Notes: generated from the sequence alone by a model not told the origin. DNA of 64,000 nt from Oscheius sp. JU75 (GCA_037178855.1 JASJZC010000005.1:2728001-2792000); one strand, 5' to 3'. Positions 47,396 through 59,272 are shown, numbered from the stretch's first letter. Program-made: numbers and translations.

Positions 47396-47637
47396 GATGT
47401 TTTTACCTGAAAATTGTCTCTATTTACGATTACGAAGATAAAGAAGTGCGAGAGAATATGATAAGATCGTGATGAAGGCGGATTTTCGGCGTGAGTCACT
47501 GGAAAGAACGGAACTGGCCGAATACGCAAATTTGCGTACTGTTGCCTGTTTCTAATTTTGGGCAGAGCAAACAGAGAGATGTTTCAAACCCTTCTCTCTT
47601 CTTGCTCATTTTCCCTAAAAATAGTGTGTTTTCAGAG

Positions 47638-48687
47638 ATGGCAGAAATCGAGATCGGCTTTCGATGCGTCCGCTGCAAAAAATGTCCACCTGATGCTCCG
47701 GTAATGGATCCGGCGTCTTTTCAGGAGCATTTTGCTATCGAGCATATGAGTAAGCCTCCTCAAGCTGAATTTTCAAGCTGCTCTTTAGATATTCCTGGTT
47801 TCAAATGTGCTTGTGGAAAGAAGTTCGCTACTATTCTGTACGCTACCCTTCATACTTGCCAGCAAAAGATATATTGATATGTTTCTTACGATTGCTTGTT
47901 TTTAGAGCATCGAGTGCATAATTAATTGTAATGCCCCCAATCTTGATGCTAGACTATTAGCCGGGTGTATAGCCTTGAACGAAGGCATCCAATTAGCCCA
48001 AAAAGAAGGTAAATAAAGTTCCTTCAATTTTATCTATAGATGAACTTTTCCAGCTTGCGAAGAATTTGCTAAACGTCAGACCCCCAAGCTTGAAGAGGAA
48101 CTTCGGAAGAAACTTTGCCCTGATATTACGAAAGAAATCCGACGAGAAAACAGTAAAAATGCCGCTAAAGAAAATATCGCTCCCTTTATCGTCGATGTAA
48201 AGCCGAGGAAATCCTGTCTGAAGGTGAAAACCAAGCCGCTTCGGCCTATACAAAAGCCTCAGGTAGTTTTTCTAAAGGCATTTTTAACCAATTTTAGATT
48301 GTTAGCACCTACTTACAACTCAAAATGAAGGAAAAAGAACCTCCATTTTTGGCACAACGAACTCGATCCAGATTGGCGCCTAAAGGACAAGCTCCAGCTG
48401 CAACGTCGGATCTTATAACTTCGTTCACAACGGAAAAGATGGACCACTTAATCCGTGCGGTGAATAACGGTTTAACCGTTATGGGGAAGAAAGCTGGGTG
48501 CTTCCATGTAGTCCGACCTGTACCACCTGCTCAGAAGAACGTCACTGATCCGCCATGCATAATATTACTGGACTCTGATAGTGAAGAAGATAAACAAGAA
48601 ACACTCCATGTCTCGAATGATGCACAGGAGGCAATTGTAACTATTTCAACCAGAAGTCTCGATGGCCGTGTCACTTTTCCCAAATAG
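47638..48687 (+). CDS. Zinc-finger-like protein, with one in-frame UGA at an exon end
   Basis: The start MAEIEIGFRCVRCKKCPPD lies two bases after TTTTCAG. Two Cys/His modules follow: C..C..C with H...H (EHFAIEH), then FKCACGKKFATILYATLHTC after a 39-nt intron. The exon then reads QQKIY, TGA, TAT before a GTTTCT donor. The next exon continues in the same phase (SIECIINCNAPNLDARLLAG), then a basic region (KRQTPKLEEELRKKL), LAQRTRSRLAPKGQ and an acidic IILLDSDSEEDKQET motif, which looks SUMO-interacting, ending VTFPK. Either the gene ends at the UGA (79 codons before splicing) and the rest belongs to another gene, or the UGA is an error, a mutation or is read through. Nuclear function is likely; family unknown. 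Confidence 0.55.
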
Positions 48688-48834
48688 GTTAGCGTTTAAA
48701 GCTCACGTCATATTGTCATATTCTTCTGCAGAGCTTTATTGTGTGCTTTCTGTTTTTAGCGGGTTTTCTTGACTTGTTTTCTTCTTCCCTTTAGATAAAT
48801 TTGGTGTTTCATCTATCTCTTTATTACGTGCGAT

Positions 48835-50647
48835 TTAAAAGACGAAGCAGAAAACAATAACAACAAAGTACAAAACGGCGGAGAAGATAAATACACAATG
48901 GTTCAAGGCGTGAGCAATTGGAGCATATTTGAGAGCTTGATCCTCGTGTTTCGTCGTCTGAAATAGAGTTCAGGTTTATCCGGGCTTTTTCTCACCCTTG
49001 GCAGAGGAAGGATTCTGTCCACGAGACCAACGAAGGTGTCGACAGAGTGCGGTGGAGGGATGTCGGAAAGAGTTGTGGCCAGTCTTTCGAGGACCAGCGT
49101 GACCACAAATAGAACGCCTGTCATCAGCAAGTTGAAGGCGGCGAATCGAACTAAATCTGTATATCCTCGTTTTCTGGTTGGAACTAACGAATCGTAGGAG
49201 TGTGGGCTGTGAAAGAAGGAAGGCGTTGAGAAATGAGAAGAAGAGCCAGGATCTGGGTTACTACGCTGAGAGATAGAATCATTGGCTGGCGTTTGGACAG
49301 CTGACAGAAGACGGCCGATACGGTGAACATGCTCGTTAGTAGAGCAGCTAAAGAAAATGATTTAAAACAAACGGTAAAGTGGATACGGATGAGCATTTCG
49401 GAGTTAAAGTAGACGGCGTTTCTTCTTAGGGAGATGCAGAGCTCACAGTTGTCCGTCTGTACATCGAAGGGATTCTTCTTTGGGTCCGACAGCGCTTCCA
49501 GCGAGAATTGAGATTCCTATTTCAGGTCAGTAATCATTTTCACATGCGACTCACAATAACATCGACGTCGGCAATTCTCCATCCGGCAACATAAGGATCG
49601 GTTGTGGCCTCGCGTTCCTTGTTCTTCACTCCGTCAGAGACGGAGAAGTGTACGGCCAACAAGCGCTTGTCGTCAAATTTGTAGCAGACCTATACTCTCT
49701 CTCTCTGCAAACTGTAGTTTGGTGACCTACTCTCTGGATATCGTTGGGATAGTCGTCGTATTGGAAGCGGTAGGGACTGGTGAAGGAGAAGTCGGCCCAG
49801 AGATAGATCTGACCAGTATAGTTGGCGGCCAGAACTTTTGAAGTCACTTGACCAGGATTCGAGGTACTTGCTCTGAAAGACACGTCGCAGAAGAGAGACT
49901 CGACTGACCCATTGACTTGAACGAGCATCGGAGTCCAGATCTGTACCCAGTAGAAGTTTAGCCTGAAAAAAAACATTTTCTCCTCATTTTTCTGTCTCGT
50001 ACCAGCTGAGTCCCCATTTCTGCTTGTCCCACGCGACAGCAGAGTCGTTCCAGCTGAGTACCATCCTTCCAAACACCTTCACATTCTGTCTTCTCTCGTC
50101 CTGGAACTCTGCTTCTTTTTCGGCGACAATCGACTTACTATTTCGACATTGTTGATTCGAACGCTCTCAATCTTCACAGTCTTCATCGTAGTTTCAGTCG
50201 AGTTTTGGTAGGTCGACTGGATGTGTTGTCGCAACTGCCATGCTCTATCTCCTCCTTGACAGGATCGACAACTTTTTCTACAGTTGGCCATCATCCTGAG
50301 CAGTTTTTTTTTCAGAAGAACTCGTCGAAAATTACCAAACAGCGTTGGAACTGCACTCGCCCTGAGCCGCCCATTCCGGACATTTCTTGTCGGCATCCTC
50401 ACAGCCAATTACCGTCGAATCAACTGCAACTTTTATGCTTTTTCCAAAGGATCCCAGAACAGGATCACAGCACAAAACACATTACCGAAAGACTTTCTCT
50501 GCGGTCGCGGCGGCTGTTTTTGACCGTTGACCGTAGGACAAACGGGTTACCCGAATCCGGCATCTTGTCTACTATTCCCCTTGCAAAAAAAAGAGACAAA
50601 CCTCGAAGAAATTGTAAGAGTAGCAAACCAGAAATGAGTAGAAACAT
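48835..50647 (-). CDS. Divergent Cys-loop ligand-gated ion channel subunit with N-terminal ShKT domain
   Basis: Signal peptide MFLLISGLLLLQFLRG, then a ShKT module spliced as CEDADKKCPEWAAQGECSSN and MMANCRKSCRSC with all six Cys. The ligand-binding-type ectodomain follows: MVLSWNDSAVAWDKQKWGLS, WVQIWTPMLVQVN, YLWADFSFTSPYRF, YDDYPNDIQRVCYKFDD. Membrane segments are ALLTSMFTVSAVFCQL, MILSLSVVTQILALLLIS, LLMTGVLFVVTLVLERL and HCVFIFSAVLYFVVIVFCF. The first Cys of the Cys-loop is absent (Tyr/Arg there), so the defining disulphide cannot form. Ligand and ion selectivity are unknown. About nine exons; the first joins are less certain. Confidence 0.75.
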
Positions 50648-50779
50648 TGTCGAAGAGACTCGAAGGTTTCTGAAAGAGACTCGTGGAGGCGGGGATCGTT
50701 TCCCGGAAACACGAGAAAGCCAACAGGTTCGTACGGGCGGCTAACAGGGCAGAAGAAACGGGATGAGATAGACAAAAGC

Positions 50780-51131
50780 TAGCCGCAAAACACCACCTGG
50801 GGGACGAGGGTCAATTGGATCGAAAGGCTTTCTTTCGAAGCGAAAGTACAGGAGACCGGATCAGCTGCTGATCATATCAATGGGTTGGGGAAGGATTGTT
50901 TTACAGCGGGAGAACAATTATAGGTTTGCGACTGATTTCCGAAAAAGGCTGGTTCCAGTCCAACATTACTGCATACTAGGTTTACCACAACAAAGTTTTA
51001 GAATTTATTGATGAAATCGTGTGTTTTGCAGCTAAAAGACCCCAGAAAACGAGCGGTAGTGAACTCATGGGATCATTGGCAAGGCGCCAATCGACTGGGT
51101 TCATACAGACTGACCAGTATAGGCTTTATTT
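50780..51131. other. Spacer, no gene seen
   Basis: Sequence between the receptor gene's start side and the end of the RD3 gene; no supported coding segment. The first 130 bases may be receptor promoter. Confidence 0.3.
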
Positions 51132-51803
51132 TCAGACAATGTGATCGTTTGCACCGTAATAGGCTCTAGCCGAATGGGGTACTCCTCTCGCCGTGTGAGT
51201 ACTGACATGAACCATTTCCTCCTCGGTAGAGTAGCTGACAGCGTTGACGCTGCTGGCAGAGCGGGTGTATTTCTTCAGAACGTCTGTCACGGAGACATTT
51301 CTCGGTCTCGAGGAGATGACCTCGTGGGCACTGACAGCGAAACAGTCCAGAATCTCTTCTCTTGTCGAGGCTTTCTATTCGTCCCTTGTGATTCGTCTTT
51401 GCAGTTTACTCACCTTCACTCTCCCTTTGAAGTATGCCAGCAGCTGTGCCCATTCCTCTGCTTTCAACCTTTCACAAGCTCGCTCTAGTCTGTATTTTTC
51501 CTTAAAAATGTGTATAACTTCTCTTAAGAACTGCCTTCAAACCTGAACTGTTAAATATTTCTTCGGCTTCATTTCGGCGCTGACTAGCCAGCTGTAGTCC
51601 GGAAGTTTAGAGTTCAGACGTTCCACCGACTTGCTTTGCTCTCTTTCAAGTTCGAACTCGACCACTTTCTGTTCAACTTCTGCCAAAACGAGTTCAGCAA
51701 TGAGTAGGGTCTCGTGAAGAGTGGGTTCGTGAGGTTGAGACGGACTTGTCGGAGGATGAGGCAGGTCACGAGGAGAAGTCATCTCTGTTAGCCATTTTAA
51801 CAT
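51132..51803 (-). CDS. RD3 (retinal degeneration 3) family protein
   Basis: The start MLKWLTEMTSPRDLPHPPTS leads into the RD3 core: a helical segment LHETLLIAELVLAEVEQKVV, the hallmark DYSWLVSAEMKPKKYLT, then YRLERACERLKAEEWAQLL, AYFKGRVK and EILDCFAVSAHEVISSRPRN. Vertebrate RD3 binds and inhibits retinal membrane guanylyl cyclases and helps traffic them, so regulation of a receptor guanylyl cyclase in sensory neurons is a reasonable guess here. The C-terminus (about 50 residues, ending ANDHIV) is not conserved. Three or so exons. It starts 26 bp from a divergent small gene. Confidence 0.85.
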
Positions 51804-51829
51804 GTCTGTAAGTATGAGTATGATGGATA

Positions 51830-52156
51830 ATGGTGACGAAGAAGAAAAGAGTATGTTATAGTGAAATAATTAGTGTTCGCCATCGCGATAGTCGAGGAAG
51901 AGCAGCAATCAAAGCCTTGATAGGCGGGACAAGAGCGGATTTCCTGAGAATGTTTTCATGGATGGGGTTGCTGGGAAACGCATTGAGGCGCATCAATTCG
52001 GTGAGTGGATTAGAAGTTGCTCGAACAACCCGGATTTTCTGAGAGACTAAGAAGCCATCTCGTGATGACTCAAGGGTGAAGGAGGAAGCCAAACAGAACA
52101 GACAGAACGACAAAAAAATGAGGAAGTTTATCAGAAACAATATTAGATTCGTCTAA
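51830..52156 (+). CDS. Small basic protein, unknown (found by splicing)
   Basis: Exon 1 encodes MVTKKKR. After a 41-nt intron (GTATGT...GCGATAG) exon 2 reads SRKSSNQSLDRRDKSGFPEN and FMDGVAGKRIEAHQF. It then either runs on to a stop (EWIRSCSNNPDFLRD, 59 residues) or splices out about 43 nt (GTGAGT...TTCTGAG) into ETKKPSRDDSRVKEEAKQNR and KKMRKFIRNNIRFV (about 81 residues). All three segments have protein-like composition in linked frames. Its start is 26 bp from the RD3 start, and in the longer form its last 14 bases overlap the end of MRPS11. Coordinates of the start may be off by one. Confidence 0.55.
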
Positions 52157-52940
52157 TTTTTCGGGGGCGTGGTCCCAGCTCGCAAAGAGCAGTGTGATCC
52201 GTTAGGGAGACGACATTGACTCCGGCTACTGTGAGACCTTTCACGCATGTCATGCGTCCCGGGCCGATGCCTTTCACCTGAAACGTCAACTCATAAAACC
52301 CGCAAGAGGAAAAGTACCTGTACTCTGACAGTTCTAATTCCACGCCTGACCAGCCTGTGACCGGCAGCAACTCCTGTTGTCTGACCGGCAATGGTCGTCT
52401 TCTTCTTCGCGTTTTTGAAGCCTTCAAGTCTGCACGATGTGTATGTTATAACATTGTTCTGAAAGATGTTTACTTGGAAGAATGGACTGCAAACTTTGTT
52501 ATCCATCACTGTTACTAGGGTATTGTTTTTCGTGGCTTTGATATAAACAGTCGGCAACTCCGCGTAAGTAATACCGAAATAGTCCTAAAGATTGCTAGAA
52601 TAATGAAAACAGACACGAGTCTACCTTTCCGAGTGTTTCAGCTGTTGGAAAACGATTGTCGACGTTCTTCAGATTGACAGCAATGTTGTGAGCAGCGCCG
52701 GCAGTTCCTTCTTGTGTTTCCTTAAAAACTGCTTAAAACTATAGCAAAGAAATGGCTTACCAGATCGACTACTTTTGTGCCTGCTCGCTGGGCATCGCGG
52801 ATGCTGTCGAAAACTGTCGATGAGCAGAAAATTTGTCTCTGAAACGATGAGAGCTAAAAGATAAATGTAAAAGGACTAACCGTTTTGATGGCTGGCAATA
52901 AGGAAAGCCTTGCGAATGATCTAAGAACGGGATTCCACAT
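52143..52940 (-). CDS. mrps-11: Mitochondrial small-subunit ribosomal protein uS11m (MRPS11)
   Basis: The N-terminal MWNPVLRSFARLSLLPAIKT is a basic, mitochondrial-targeting type sequence. The uS11 core follows: LPTVYIKATKNNTLVTVMD, GFKNAKKKTTIAGQTTGVAA, VKGIGPGRMTCVKGLTVAG, and the end LGPRPRKIRRI. uS11 sits on the platform of the 30S-type subunit near the mRNA exit. Six exons with short introns. The end of this gene overlaps the end of the small plus-strand gene. Confidence 0.93.
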
Positions 52941-53191
52941 TGATATAACTGAAAAAAAAGAAGGTTGTGAACAGAAAGGAAATGAGCTTGTGAGGGCTTG
53001 AAAGATTATAAAATTAATTCGAACGCCCGCGCTACCATAAGGGTTCATTTGAAAGAAGGCTGAGTATTCAATGCTGGCATGTTGTGATTGTCTCTTTTAC
53101 AATCGGAAGTTCTCTCATTTATTTTTGTTTACATGCAATTGCAGCAATAATTTTCTCACCCAAACAATTGCAGTCAAGCGTTTCTCTTCCC

Positions 53192-54882
53192 ATGACGGCC
53201 GTCACAGAAGACTACGATGACGAATGTCTTACAATCGGCACGATGGAAGAGACACAGACATTTGATTCGGTAAGCGTTCTTGACTTCTCCACAACAATCT
53301 GTTTGCAGCTGAATTCCTCCCCATTACAAGCTGCGTTCGGCACTGTAATGAACATCCAGAAGGAGGTTTGCTGCACTGATTCTGTTTTTCAATCACATCT
53401 CTAGAAGTTTTACCTAACCGAAACCGAAATTGCGAAGCCGCCCAAAATTATCAATCATTATCTCTTCGGCAATAAGATCGGTGAAGGATCCTTTGGGAAA
53501 GTTCGGGTAAGCCTCTTGTGTTAGCCTCATAGTCCCTTTCCAGGAGGTCGTTGAAGAAGGATCGCTGGTGAAGAGAGCAGTCAAAATAATCAATCACTTC
53601 GCACTGAGGAAGAATCCAAATGGACTGGCCAATATCGCAAAGGAAATCAGAGTTATGCGACGCATGGAACATTGCAATGTTATCCGACTCACAGAGGTAC
53701 ACTTCCATTGTTTTACACTCAAGCTTTTCTACAGGCATTCACCATCGAGGCGAAGTTTAAAACCTATATTGTGATGGAATACTGCGTTGGATCAGTGGAA
53801 CAGCTCATCAAAGCCACCTTTACGAAGTATCTTACAGAGGCAGACGCTCATTTTCTCTTTACCCAGTTGGTTGAAGGGTATCTTTGATGGAGCTTTCTCT
53901 GAGAATTACGATTCTAGACTGGACTACCTTCATTCCTATTCAGTCATTCATAACGATATCAAGCCCGCCAATCTGCTTCTTACTGGAGATTTCGTTCTGA
54001 AGATCTGCGACTTTGGAGAGGCTGAAGAGCTGTCGTTTTTGCAGGTATTTCATGTTTTTGTAAAGTCAAACGTATTGCAAGGAAAACGACAGTATATCGA
54101 CAGATCGGGGAACTCCGTACTTCAAGCCGCCCGAAGTTATTAACGGTCATCACGAGTGGAGCGGCTCTAAAGTTGATATCTTCGCTGCAGGAGTTACCTT
54201 GTATTACATGGTGACTGGAAAGTTGCCCTGGGAGGCTCCTGCTCAGGTACTTCCGTTTGCATTCTGTACATGAAGCTTTATAGAATGTGATTGCCATCTT
54301 CCATCAGATCTGCGAAGAAGATTATCAGATACCAGCCGGACTAAAGCTATCCAGCAATTTCAAACAGTTAGTCTTGCTTCACATGCCGACTAATTTCTAC
54401 TGTTCATGTTCCTATCGGCCCTGCTCATGAAAAATCCCGAAAAACGAGCCTCGATTGCCGAGATACGAACTCTGGACTGGTTCAAATCGGAATTCAGCGA
54501 CGTTAGTTGCTTTTTGTTGAATCGCTCATTGTTGTCCTAACCGCCCAATGCATAGTTTTTCCAGGAATACGTGCGATTCAAAGTGGCAAATTACGAAGAC
54601 TTCTATCCCAAGAGCACAGTCAAGCAGATTCTCGAACAATTATATGGAGAAGGCCCTGTGCAGTTTGAGAGTGAAGACTTGAGTGAGTCGTACGACAGTC
54701 GTGGTAAGCGTGCACTTTTTTTTTTGCTCCTACTTGTCGGTTCAGCAATGTTCTCTCAAAGCGATCCAGATCTCTCGCCAGTCAAACTCGCCCATCCGAG
54801 CTTCACCGCACCTCGTGCGAAATCTCAGATTCATCGACGTCCAAGTTTTTTCAAGTGGTTCCGATATAATCGTCGCGAATAG
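53192..54882 (+). CDS. par-4: LKB1/STK11 serine-threonine kinase (PAR-4)
   Basis: About ten exons. After a short acidic N-terminus the kinase begins [18 protein letters not shown], followed by [86 protein letters not shown] and [14 protein letters not shown]. These are LKB1-specific, including the [12 protein letters not shown] segment and the PPE motif in place of APE. LKB1 phosphorylates AMPK and related kinases; PAR-4 also acts in embryonic polarity. The catalytic HRD is HND (vertebrate LKB1 has HKD). The C-terminus ends [15 protein letters not shown], a basic flank that could hold a regulatory phosphosite. Divergent from MRPS11 by 251 bp. Confidence 0.92.
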
Positions 54883-55136
54883 CTTTCCTCCTTCCCCTTG
54901 TGAATAGTTTAATTTCAGGGCCAATACTAAAAAGCCGGCCCTTATAGTACTATCTAAGTTATTGTGTTTTTATCCCTCATGACGTTATCTTCTCCCCGAA
55001 TGGATGACCTATTAATATTATATGCATTTTGTATCCATACGGTCGATTCTATCAATAAAGTTTTCCTCGACAAGCCCTGTCTTGTCAAACTCCTTTGGCT
55101 TCTGGAAAGCTACAGACAATAACTTCAGTTCTGACG

Positions 55137-56685
55137 ATGCGGAATTGCTTTCTCGTGATTGCGCTACTCTCCTCGGCTCTAGCTGTAGACGAATTTGTGG
55201 AAACATGGACAGAAGGGAAGCAGCGACGGTTTGAGATGGAAGACTACCTGGAGAACTATGGAGATTTCGGCATCGATGTCAGTGTAGGTTCATTTGAAAT
55301 GTCTCCTTCTGACAGTACCAGATCAATTTGGAGGAGGGTGGATTGGGAGAAGTCGGTGGCAAAAGGACTGCACCGGCGGCGAGAAGTACAGCAACAGGAG
55401 GGACTCGGTCAAGAAGAACAACGGTCTCCTCGACGAGAAGAAAGATTTCGACCACGAGACCAACTACAATTGGTTGGAAGAATAAGAATTCGATGAAGCG
55501 AAAATATCCTTCAAGACCGGCCCCGATAGAAAAAAGTCCAAAGGCTACGAGACCAGAGAAGAAGACATTTGCGACTTCAACAAAGAGACTCACGACCAAG
55601 CTACTGGCCGCGGCATTTCACAATTCCACTGTAAGTAGGACGACCGCAGGAAATACAACAGGTTAGTTGAATGATTGGCGGAAAAAACAAAAAATTGAGA
55701 AGCAACGACTCCGACCAGTATCCTTTCGACGCTGGAAACTACTGCGACCAGCAAGAGCACAACGACCGAGGCAGTCACCAATGGGACATCTGGGATTGTT
55801 GTGGCGATCGCGGGAAGTGGAAACAGCAAAACTTCTATCTCGACCACTTCTGTTCTTTCAACGACTGTCTCGACAACTTTTTCCACACCATCCACTACTA
55901 GCTCGACTACTTCAGTGACCTCGACGACCGTCTCGATCACCTCCGCATTGTCAAATACTCCCTCGACTACTTCTATTTCTTCGACGACTGTCTCGACTAC
56001 TTCCACACCGCCAACTATTGCCTCGATTACCTCAGTGACCTCAATGACTGTCTCGCCTGCCTCCAGTACAGCGACCACTCCAACTACCGAAATCAGTAGG
56101 CTGGAGTCGACCGCGATCTGGACAACTGTCGAAAGCAGCGGTCAAATGGAAGAAGGCAGTTCGCTTTTCATTGGAACGGGCGCAATCGCGGAGGATGAAG
56201 AAGGCAGCTTTCCTTTGTGGATCATAGCCATAGCCATGATCGTCTTCATCGTTCTGGTAGGCGTGGTCGTCTTCATCTATCTCTGTCGGAAGAAAAATAA
56301 AGGAAAGCAAGGCAAACAGAAGTCGACTCTGAGAAAATTGAAAGAGAAGAAACCACCTCGAAGAAGTCCAGCGGCTACGCTGCAGGAGGAAGAGCCTGGA
56401 ACCGCCAGACTGCCAATTCCAGACCCTCTGAGAGCAGCTGTCGAATCGAGACCGTCCATTCCTCAGAAGACCCCGACTCTTCGAGGAGAGAAGCCGAACA
56501 TTGTGGGGACGGAGCCAGTCGAAACGAAGAAACAGCCGAAGACTGTGTCAATTGAGACTTCGGAAGAACCGAGGAAGAGAGAAGAGCAGAAGATCCGTAT
56601 GGTGGACTATGGCGGTGGATGGAGAGAAGTCCGAGCCCTGCCGAGCGACTTCTCCTTCGATGTGACCTCTACGGAGAAGGACTAA
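55137..56685 (+). CDS. Mucin-like type I membrane protein
   Basis: Signal peptide MRNCFLVIALLSSALA, a short acidic part, an Arg/Thr-rich segment, then about 130 residues almost entirely Ser and Thr (for example STTVSTTSTPPTIASITS) that should be heavily O-glycosylated. One TM helix (LWIIAIAMIVFIVLVGVVVF) is followed by a basic, Pro-rich cytoplasmic tail ending FDVTSTEKD. Introns at about 55,286-55,323 and 55,662-55,701 restore the frame. The layout parallels the gene at 24,858 but the sequences differ. An upstream in-frame ATG (55,095) is probably not used because an acceptor-like CTTCAG lies between. Confidence 0.75.
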
Positions 56686-56931
56686 ATCTGATAGTTTTTT
56701 TTTTTTTTTACATAAAGTGCTTCTCATAGCTCTTGTTTTTTCCTTTCTCCTTTTTCTGCAAAAAAAAACATTGGGGGCTTTTCCTTTGGAATCTTAGTCC
56801 AGCACTTGTCCATTTACGCGCCAAATGCTGTTTGAATTCCTGTGCTATCCTGTTGGACCATTGCTCTTCTGCTTTGATATTCTTTTCCTTTCTTTTCACT
56901 TATTTTATTACATTTTCCAATTCGGAAAAGG

Positions 56932-57780
56932 ATGTCCGTCGTTGAAAAACTCAAAAACGTGAGCCGTCGAAACGAAGATCTGTACGCTGCCTACGGATTG
57001 AATAGCGCGACGCTTGCCAGCCGTTAGTTTGCACCTTTCCCACAAGTAAAAATTCACTTTTCGTTATCAAAAAACACAATGCGCAGCTAGATGAACTTCA
57101 AAAACTTGTCCAGGCTTGCGAAGAAAAGGAGGAACGAATCCGATGCAGTGAATCCGAAGAGGAGACGAGCAAGGCGGCCGCGGCACTTCAGCCATTACTC
57201 GAAGTAGGCTCTTTTTCTTAGGAAAAATAATTAAAAACTACAGAAATACGGTGCTTGCGGCGATGTTAGCACAAAGGAAAGCGTCTCCTTTGCTCCTGAA
57301 GTGGTGGATAAGAACGAGGAAGCTGTCGCTGATCCACTCGCAGAGAACAACGAAAACGAAACCTCTGGAAATTTCCTATCCCACATCGACCAAGAACAAT
57401 TCGCTGCCGTTCCGGCATATCTCAAAGGACGAATGACGCTGAGCGACTTGAATGCGGTTGGTTTTTTTCCTGTTGTCGGCTGAAGACGGTTATTTTAGAC
57501 TATCACAGCCTTGGACACACAAATGACCGATAAGGCCACGCTGATGAATAAACCGTTGAAGACGCTGAAGCAGACCGACAAGAATAGAGTTCTCGAATGG
57601 AAAAAGCAAGACACTACAAAGTGTCAAGGACATATCTGGCTGACGGAGGCGGAATTCAAGGCAGCGCTGAGTGATCGACTGAAGAGCCAGCTGAAACATT
57701 CCCTTCCCGTAATGCGCCATTTCCGAATGACGAAGGAAGTCCGCGATAAAAACTGTTTAATGATTTGTCCATATTTCTGA
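56932..57780 (+). CDS. ska-1: Spindle and kinetochore-associated protein 1 (SKA1)
   Basis: An N-terminal helical part (MSVVEKLKNVSRRNEDLYAA, LDELQKLVQACEEKEERIR) for complex assembly is followed by an acidic linker and the C-terminal microtubule-binding winged-helix domain: FAAVPAYLKGRMTLSDLNA, PLKTLKQTDKNRVLEWKKQD, GHIWLTEAEFKAALSDRLKS, LPVMRHFRMTKEVRDKNCLM. SKA complexes hold kinetochores on depolymerising microtubule ends. Four exons; poly(A) signal AATAAA at 57,808. Tail-to-tail with the next gene. Confidence 0.85.
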
Positions 57781-57997
57781 CTGTATTTACTTGTCTCATC
57801 TTTAAACAATAAACTTATTTGACTTGCGTTTACCATTTTTTCCAAGCTCTTTAGGAAACTGCTTCAGAATTCTCTTTTGAGCTGCTGAAAACTTCTACAT
57901 TTGATCCTCAGAGTTACAGACGGCTTTGACAATAAAGAATTAAATAAACTGTTTGAAAAGTATATTAACTTAAAACTGAAATAAAATCATCACAGGG

Positions 57998-59272
57998 CTA
58001 GAGATCCGTATTTGTTGAAGTCTTTTTGGCTGGCCTTCTTCGGAGTTTTTTGTACGTTTCCGAGCGACAGAGATTTCGCAAATTGAATGATTTGAAGTCA
58101 TTTAGAGACATTACTGCCGCGGCTGAAAGCAAACTACCGATCATGGCTTCCTCGAAAGTCGGCTCCTGAAAGAAGATATAGGAAACTGATCAAAGAGCAC
58201 TCTTACCAAAACAATTTCTTTCTCGTTCACGGTCTGACATTCGGCGCTGACCATTTTGACGGGGGTTGACTCGGCTTTTGGAATGAAGGTAGTCAAATAA
58301 TCTGAACTAATGGATAAAACTGAACGAGAAGATTGTAATACCAGAACTTTCCATCATTTGCGTGGAAATATGAACATAGGTATTGTCGAGGCCGGGATTG
58401 ACGGGATGTTTGAAGATTTTGTCCAGAACGGCGTTGTTACTGCTGGGAGACTTGTGCATCCAGGCGAGTCGATTGGCCGCTACCTGTTGGCTTTTCTTCT
58501 CCATCTGTAGCCATTTGACTCAAAATCAAAACGATCCAAGCATACCGGTTTCGTTGGGACGAAGGAAGATCTGCCCAAGCCTTGTGTATTCTCCACCTCG
58601 CTCATTGTCCTGTTCATTTCGTTGTCGTGACGAAATGACATCGAGAGAATCTCGCGTTGTAGTGTTTCCTTCTGGGTCTGGAGTGTCCTCATCTGCTTCT
58701 TGTAGCTCTCTTCAATGTTTTTCTTCTCCTGTAGATGAACCATCTCTTTGGCAACCTTCTCCCGCCTCGCGTCCTCCAGCTGTCGCGTCAGATTCTCATT
58801 CCTCTTCTTCATCATCAGCACCACACCGCTCTCCTTGTGACCGCCCTAAGTATTTTTGACTTTACAATAAAGCAAAAAAGACGAACCGTGAGTATCGTAG
58901 ACGTAGTGGATTGGGTATAGCCAGTAGGACCAGGAGACGGATTTCGAGGAGGTCGAAAGACATGTCCGTCTCCAACCATTGTCTCGATCGAGTTTGAGTC
59001 AGACGGCGGAACTGTCTGGTTACTCGGCTGACTCAGATGGATCTGACTCTGTCGATGTCCCTGCGACTGCATCAGGCGCTCTGGGAAATGTGTTCACTCA
59101 GTACAAACTATAACAGACCAGCTAGGAGAGAAGGTCCAGGCTCAAGAGGGGGATCCTCGTCGAACGAATCATTCGAGTCGCTGCCGTTCTTCGCGCTCAC
59201 AATGCCCGGATCGTCGTCAAAAGAATCCTCCAGCTGTTCTATTCGTCTTTTCTTAGCGGCAGGCATTCCCAT
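57998..59272 (-). CDS. Coiled-coil nuclear-type protein, family uncertain
   Basis: The start MGMPAAKKRRIEQLEDSFDD gives a basic nuclear-localisation-like cluster and acidic Ser/Asp repeats (SDSNDSFDEDPP). A Pro/Ser region follows, then a clear coiled coil from MMKKRNENLTRQLEDARREK to QKETLQREILSMSFRHDNEM. Later exons contain MEKKSQQVAANRLAWMHKSP and KMVSAECQTVNEKEIVLEP and end KKLRRRPAKKTSTNTDL. The layout (acidic N-terminus, then coiled coil) would suit an ATRIP-like checkpoint protein, but nothing decisive is visible. Confidence 0.7.

Noticed and set aside
51141-51546. Two overlapping plus-strand frames of 100-115 codons
   Set aside because: They are antisense to the RD3 exons, which carry the DYSWLVSA hallmark.
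55590-56078. Minus-strand 162-codon frame rich in Val, Glu and Ile
   Set aside because: It is the mirror of the Ser/Thr repeat of the mucin-like gene, which has signal peptide, TM and consistent introns.
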